Origin: Bacteroidota bacterium
GTDB taxonomy: Bacteria; Bacteroidota; Bacteroidia; Bacteroidales; Prolixibacteraceae
DNA length: 8,187 nucleotides
NCBI GenBank assembly: GCA_030695265.1
Contig: JAUYTA010000300.1
Location: forward strand, 1-8,187
Direction: 5' to 3'
A program made the position numbers and the translations under genes. This document shows positions 6,294 through 8,187 of this stretch, piece after piece (the stretch's first letter is position 1; every line of letters starts with the position of its first letter). The notes below the pieces were generated by a model. It had not been told where the DNA came from, searched no databases, and saw only the letters and a list, made by a program, of their open reading frames with translations.

Positions 6294-6549
6294 ATGCGGG
6301 TTTTTAGTTGCTGAATTGTCTGATGTTATGAGGTTAAAAGTAATATTGTAGTTCGATATTTATCTTTAACTGAAAAAAAATATTTGAATTGCCTGAAATT
6401 GTGCAATCGAGTGCATTAAAAGAATCATTTCAATAAAATGTTGACTGATACCAGTTTTTCCTTTTTAATTGTGCATTCATTGGTTACCTTTAGGGCAAAT
6501 TTTTATAGCCACTATAATACCACTGATAAAAACCATAAATCAATTAAAT

Positions 6550-7869
6550 ATGACCAACGATCGCAGAACTTTTATCAAACAATCGACCACTGTAGCTGCC
6601 GCTATGAGTGTTTTTCCTACACTGATGAATGCCGGATGCGTAGGCGCAAATGAACGGATTACTGTTGCACTCATCGGATGCAACAATCAGGGCTGGAGTA
6701 ATTTAGTTTCATTCCTGAAGCAACCCAATGTGGAATGTGCCGCTTTGTGCGATGTTGACCGCAATGTGATGGAAAAACGTGCTGCTGAAGTTGAAAAAAT
6801 GACCGGCAAAAAACCTGCTCTTTACAACGATTTCAGGAAAGTACTTGAGCAAAAGGACATTGATTCGGTTATTATTGGCACGCCCGATCACTGGCATTGT
6901 ATTCCGATGATTTATGCCGCCGAAGCCGGAAAAGACGTGTATTGCGAAAAACCGCTTGGTTACACCATCGAAGAATGTAACCTGATGGTGAAAGCTACCA
7001 ACCGTTACAAAACAGTTGTTCAGGTTGGGCAATGGCAACGCAGCGACCCGCATTGGCTCGATGCTGTTAAATATATTCAGGCCGGAAACCTGGGGCGTGT
7101 CCGCTCTGTTCGTGCCTGGTCGTATGTAGGCTGGAAACGTTCTATCCCTGTAGTTCCTGACAGCCCGGTACCTGCCGGGGTCGATTACGACATGTGGTTA
7201 GGGCCACGTCCTTCGCGTCCATTCAACAAAAACCGGTTTCACGCATCTTTCCGCTGGTACTGGGATTATGCCGGTGGAGTGATGGCCGACTGGGGTGTTC
7301 ATTTGCTCGACTATGCTTTGTTTGGAATGAACCAGTATGTTCCAAAAGCAATCAGCTCTTCAGGCGGAAAATATGCTTTTCCTACTGATGCGATGGAAAC
7401 TCCGGATACCATGATGGCCATGTATGATTTTGGCGATTTCGGCATTTTATGGGATCACACCATTGGCATTGATGGGGTGCAATTCAAACGTCGTCCTCAT
7501 GGTGTTGCATTTGTGGGCGAATACGGTACACTCATCGTTGATCGTGGCGGATGGGAAGTGATGGCCGAAAACAAAAGTACCAGCGCAAAAGAAGGTTTTG
7601 TTGATTTGCCTATTCAAAAAGGTACCGGAAAAGGTCTCGATTTGCATGTGGCCAATTTCCTCGATTGCATCAAAACCCGAAACAAACCCAATTGCGACAT
7701 TGAAATTGGCGCGCACATTGCCCGTTTTTCGCACATGGGAAATATTGCCTACCGTTTAGGACGAAAACTGAACTGGGACGGAGAGAAACAGGAATTCCTG
7801 AACGACCCCGAAGCCAATGCCATGACCAAAGCCGAATACCGCGCTCCTTGGTCGCTGCCTAAAGTATAG
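6550..7869 (+). CDS. Tat-exported Gfo/Idh/MocA-family oxidoreductase
   Basis: The product is 439 aa. The frame could extend to a GTG at 6469, but the ATG at 6550 puts a twin-arginine signal at the very N-terminus (NDRRTFIKQS, then an Ala-rich hydrophobic stretch), so I chose it. The mature protein has the Rossmann nucleotide-binding start VALIGCNNQGW (39-49) and CDVD (67-70). The TPDHWH loop (111-116) follows, then the family's CEKPLGYT (132-139) with K134, and the catalytic-type GGVMADWGVHLLD (242-254) with H251 and D254. This is the Bacteroidota/Planctomycetota-type periplasmic subfamily, about 430-480 aa. Such enzymes oxidise or reduce sugar or cyclitol hydroxyls with tightly bound NAD(P); the substrate is unknown here. 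The downstream GH127-like gene is 68 bp away on the same strand, with a palindrome between, and the pair probably acts in glycan processing. Confidence 0.93.
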   Translation: MTNDRRTFIKQSTTVAAAMSVFPTLMNAGCVGANERITVALIGCNNQGWSNLVSFLKQPNVECAALCDVDRNVMEKRAAEVEKMTGKKPALYNDFRKVLEQKDIDSVIIGTPDHWHCIPMIYAAEAGKDVYCEKPLGYTIEECNLMVKATNRYKTVVQVGQWQRSDPHWLDAVKYIQAGNLGRVRSVRAWSYVGWKRSIPVVPDSPVPAGVDYDMWLGPRPSRPFNKNRFHASFRWYWDYAGGVMADWGVHLLDYALFGMNQYVPKAISSSGGKYAFPTDAMETPDTMMAMYDFGDFGILWDHTIGIDGVQFKRRPHGVAFVGEYGTLIVDRGGWEVMAENKSTSAKEGFVDLPIQKGTGKGLDLHVANFLDCIKTRNKPNCDIEIGAHIARFSHMGNIAYRLGRKLNWDGEKQEFLNDPEANAMTKAEYRAPWSLPKV

Positions 7870-7875
7870 ATTTGC

Positions 7876-7910
7876 TACTGAGCAGGTGACTTTAAGTCAC
7901 CTGCTCAGTA
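7876..7910 (+). repeat. Palindromic intergenic hairpin, copy 2 (REP-like)
   Basis: This is a perfect 35-nt odd palindrome: 17-nt arms (7876-7892 and 7894-7910) around a single T at 7893. In RNA the core would be AGGTGACT-TTA-AGTCACCT with outer pairs from CTGAGC/GCTCAG. It begins 6 nt after the oxidoreductase stop and ends 27 nt before the next start. AATTTA follows, not a clear U-run. It shares its core with the copy at 5483-5515 while the outer arms differ and still pair, so the pairing itself appears to be maintained. Confidence 0.85.
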
Positions 7911-7937
7911 AATTTACCGGCTAAAACCCAATCCCCA

Positions 7938-8187
7938 ATGAAACAACTTCTGCTTATTTCCATTTTTCTGCTTCCGTTTTTGTGTCTGGCACAACCAAAA
8001 CCTGCCAAAATCGATATACTCGAATCCATAATTCCTGCCAATATTAAAATCAATGGTTATCTGGGCGAAAAAATTGATTTTTGCATTGGCGAGCGCATCA
8101 AAAAGCAGGTTGTACAGCATTTGATCGATCCATTTAAAACCCGCAACGAAACCCGGATGTGGCAAACTGAATTCTGGGGAAAATGGA
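7938..8187 (+). CDS. Beta-L-arabinofuranosidase-like (GH127/DUF1680) protein, N-terminal part
   Basis: The ATG at 7938 opens a frame that runs off the right edge after 83 codons. It begins with a signal peptide (MKQLLLISIFLLPFLCLA, cleavage before Q19), so the enzyme is exported. The mature start reads NGYLGEKIDFCIGERIKKQV, then QHLIDPFKTRNETRMWQTEF and WGKW. The combination 'GYLGE.ID.CI..R', 'LI.PF..R.E...WQ.EFWGKW' is what I recall from the first helices of GH127-type (alpha/alpha)6 glycosidases of Bacteroidota. In the family they remove terminal beta-L-arabinofuranose, or other sugars in related groups. The catalytic residues lie beyond the window, so the specificity is open. Its position right after the Gfo/Idh/MocA gene fits a glycan-use cluster. 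Confidence 0.75.
   Translation, partial: MKQLLLISIFLLPFLCLAQPKPAKIDILESIIPANIKINGYLGEKIDFCIGERIKKQVVQHLIDPFKTRNETRMWQTEFWGKW

Noticed and set aside
6469..6549. GTG start at 6469 extending the oxidoreductase by 27 residues
   Set aside because: It would bury the twin-arginine signal inside the protein. The ATG at 6550 gives the normal Tat N-terminus.
1..8187. tRNA, rRNA, CRISPR array, insertion sequence, prophage or defence genes
   Set aside because: No cloverleaf, repeat-spacer pattern, transposase motif or terminal repeat was seen on either strand. The only repeats are the two palindromes and the weak direct repeat reported.

Overview
The window looks like a chromosomal segment of a free-living Bacteroidota, probably class Bacteroidia (Marinilabiliales or Prolixibacteraceae-like; this placement is inference). 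The reasons are start codons without Shine-Dalgarno sequences, AT-rich leaders carrying TAnnTTTG-type -7 boxes, almost exclusive use of TAA stops, and the gene content: a Tat-exported Gfo/Idh/MocA oxidoreductase next to a GH127-type glycosidase, a creatininase-family hydrolase and a secreted CAP protein.

Left part (1-3670). A partial minus-strand gene with a winged-helix-like N-terminus runs off the left edge. An intact rlmF (23S rRNA m6A1618 methyltransferase, minus strand) sits between two decayed genes. On its left is a roughly 220-bp 5' remnant that I read as hydE ([FeFe]-hydrogenase maturase, radical SAM). It still has a promoter-like box and an intact N-terminal stretch, then several indels through the region that should carry the Cys cluster. 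On its right is a large transglutaminase/DUF2126 gene broken in at least four ways: 5' truncation, an in-frame TGA, a large internal deletion with a frame change, and 3' truncation. The surviving parts are still highly family-like, so either this is recent deletional decay or some junctions are assembly errors.

Middle part (3670-6300). A secreted protein with a degenerate M23/LytM-like fold has none of the four zinc/catalytic residues. It is convergent with a secreted CAP/SCP-domain protein. Upstream of the CAP gene on the same strand is a cytoplasmic creatininase-family metal hydrolase.

Right part (6300-8187). A roughly 256-bp divergent control region separates the creatininase gene from a plus-strand Tat-signal Gfo/Idh/MocA oxidoreductase. 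A secreted beta-L-arabinofuranosidase-like (GH127) gene follows and runs off the right edge. These last two genes look like part of a carbohydrate-processing cluster.

The most unusual structural signal is a pair of near-perfect palindromes that share a core (GGTGACTT, two variable bases, AGTCACC) but have different outer arms. Each lies just after the stop codon of a gene (creatininase, oxidoreductase), in the same orientation relative to that gene. They look like copies of a dispersed REP-like intergenic hairpin. No tRNA, rRNA, CRISPR array or transposase was seen, and no gene-free stretch exceeds 300 bp.
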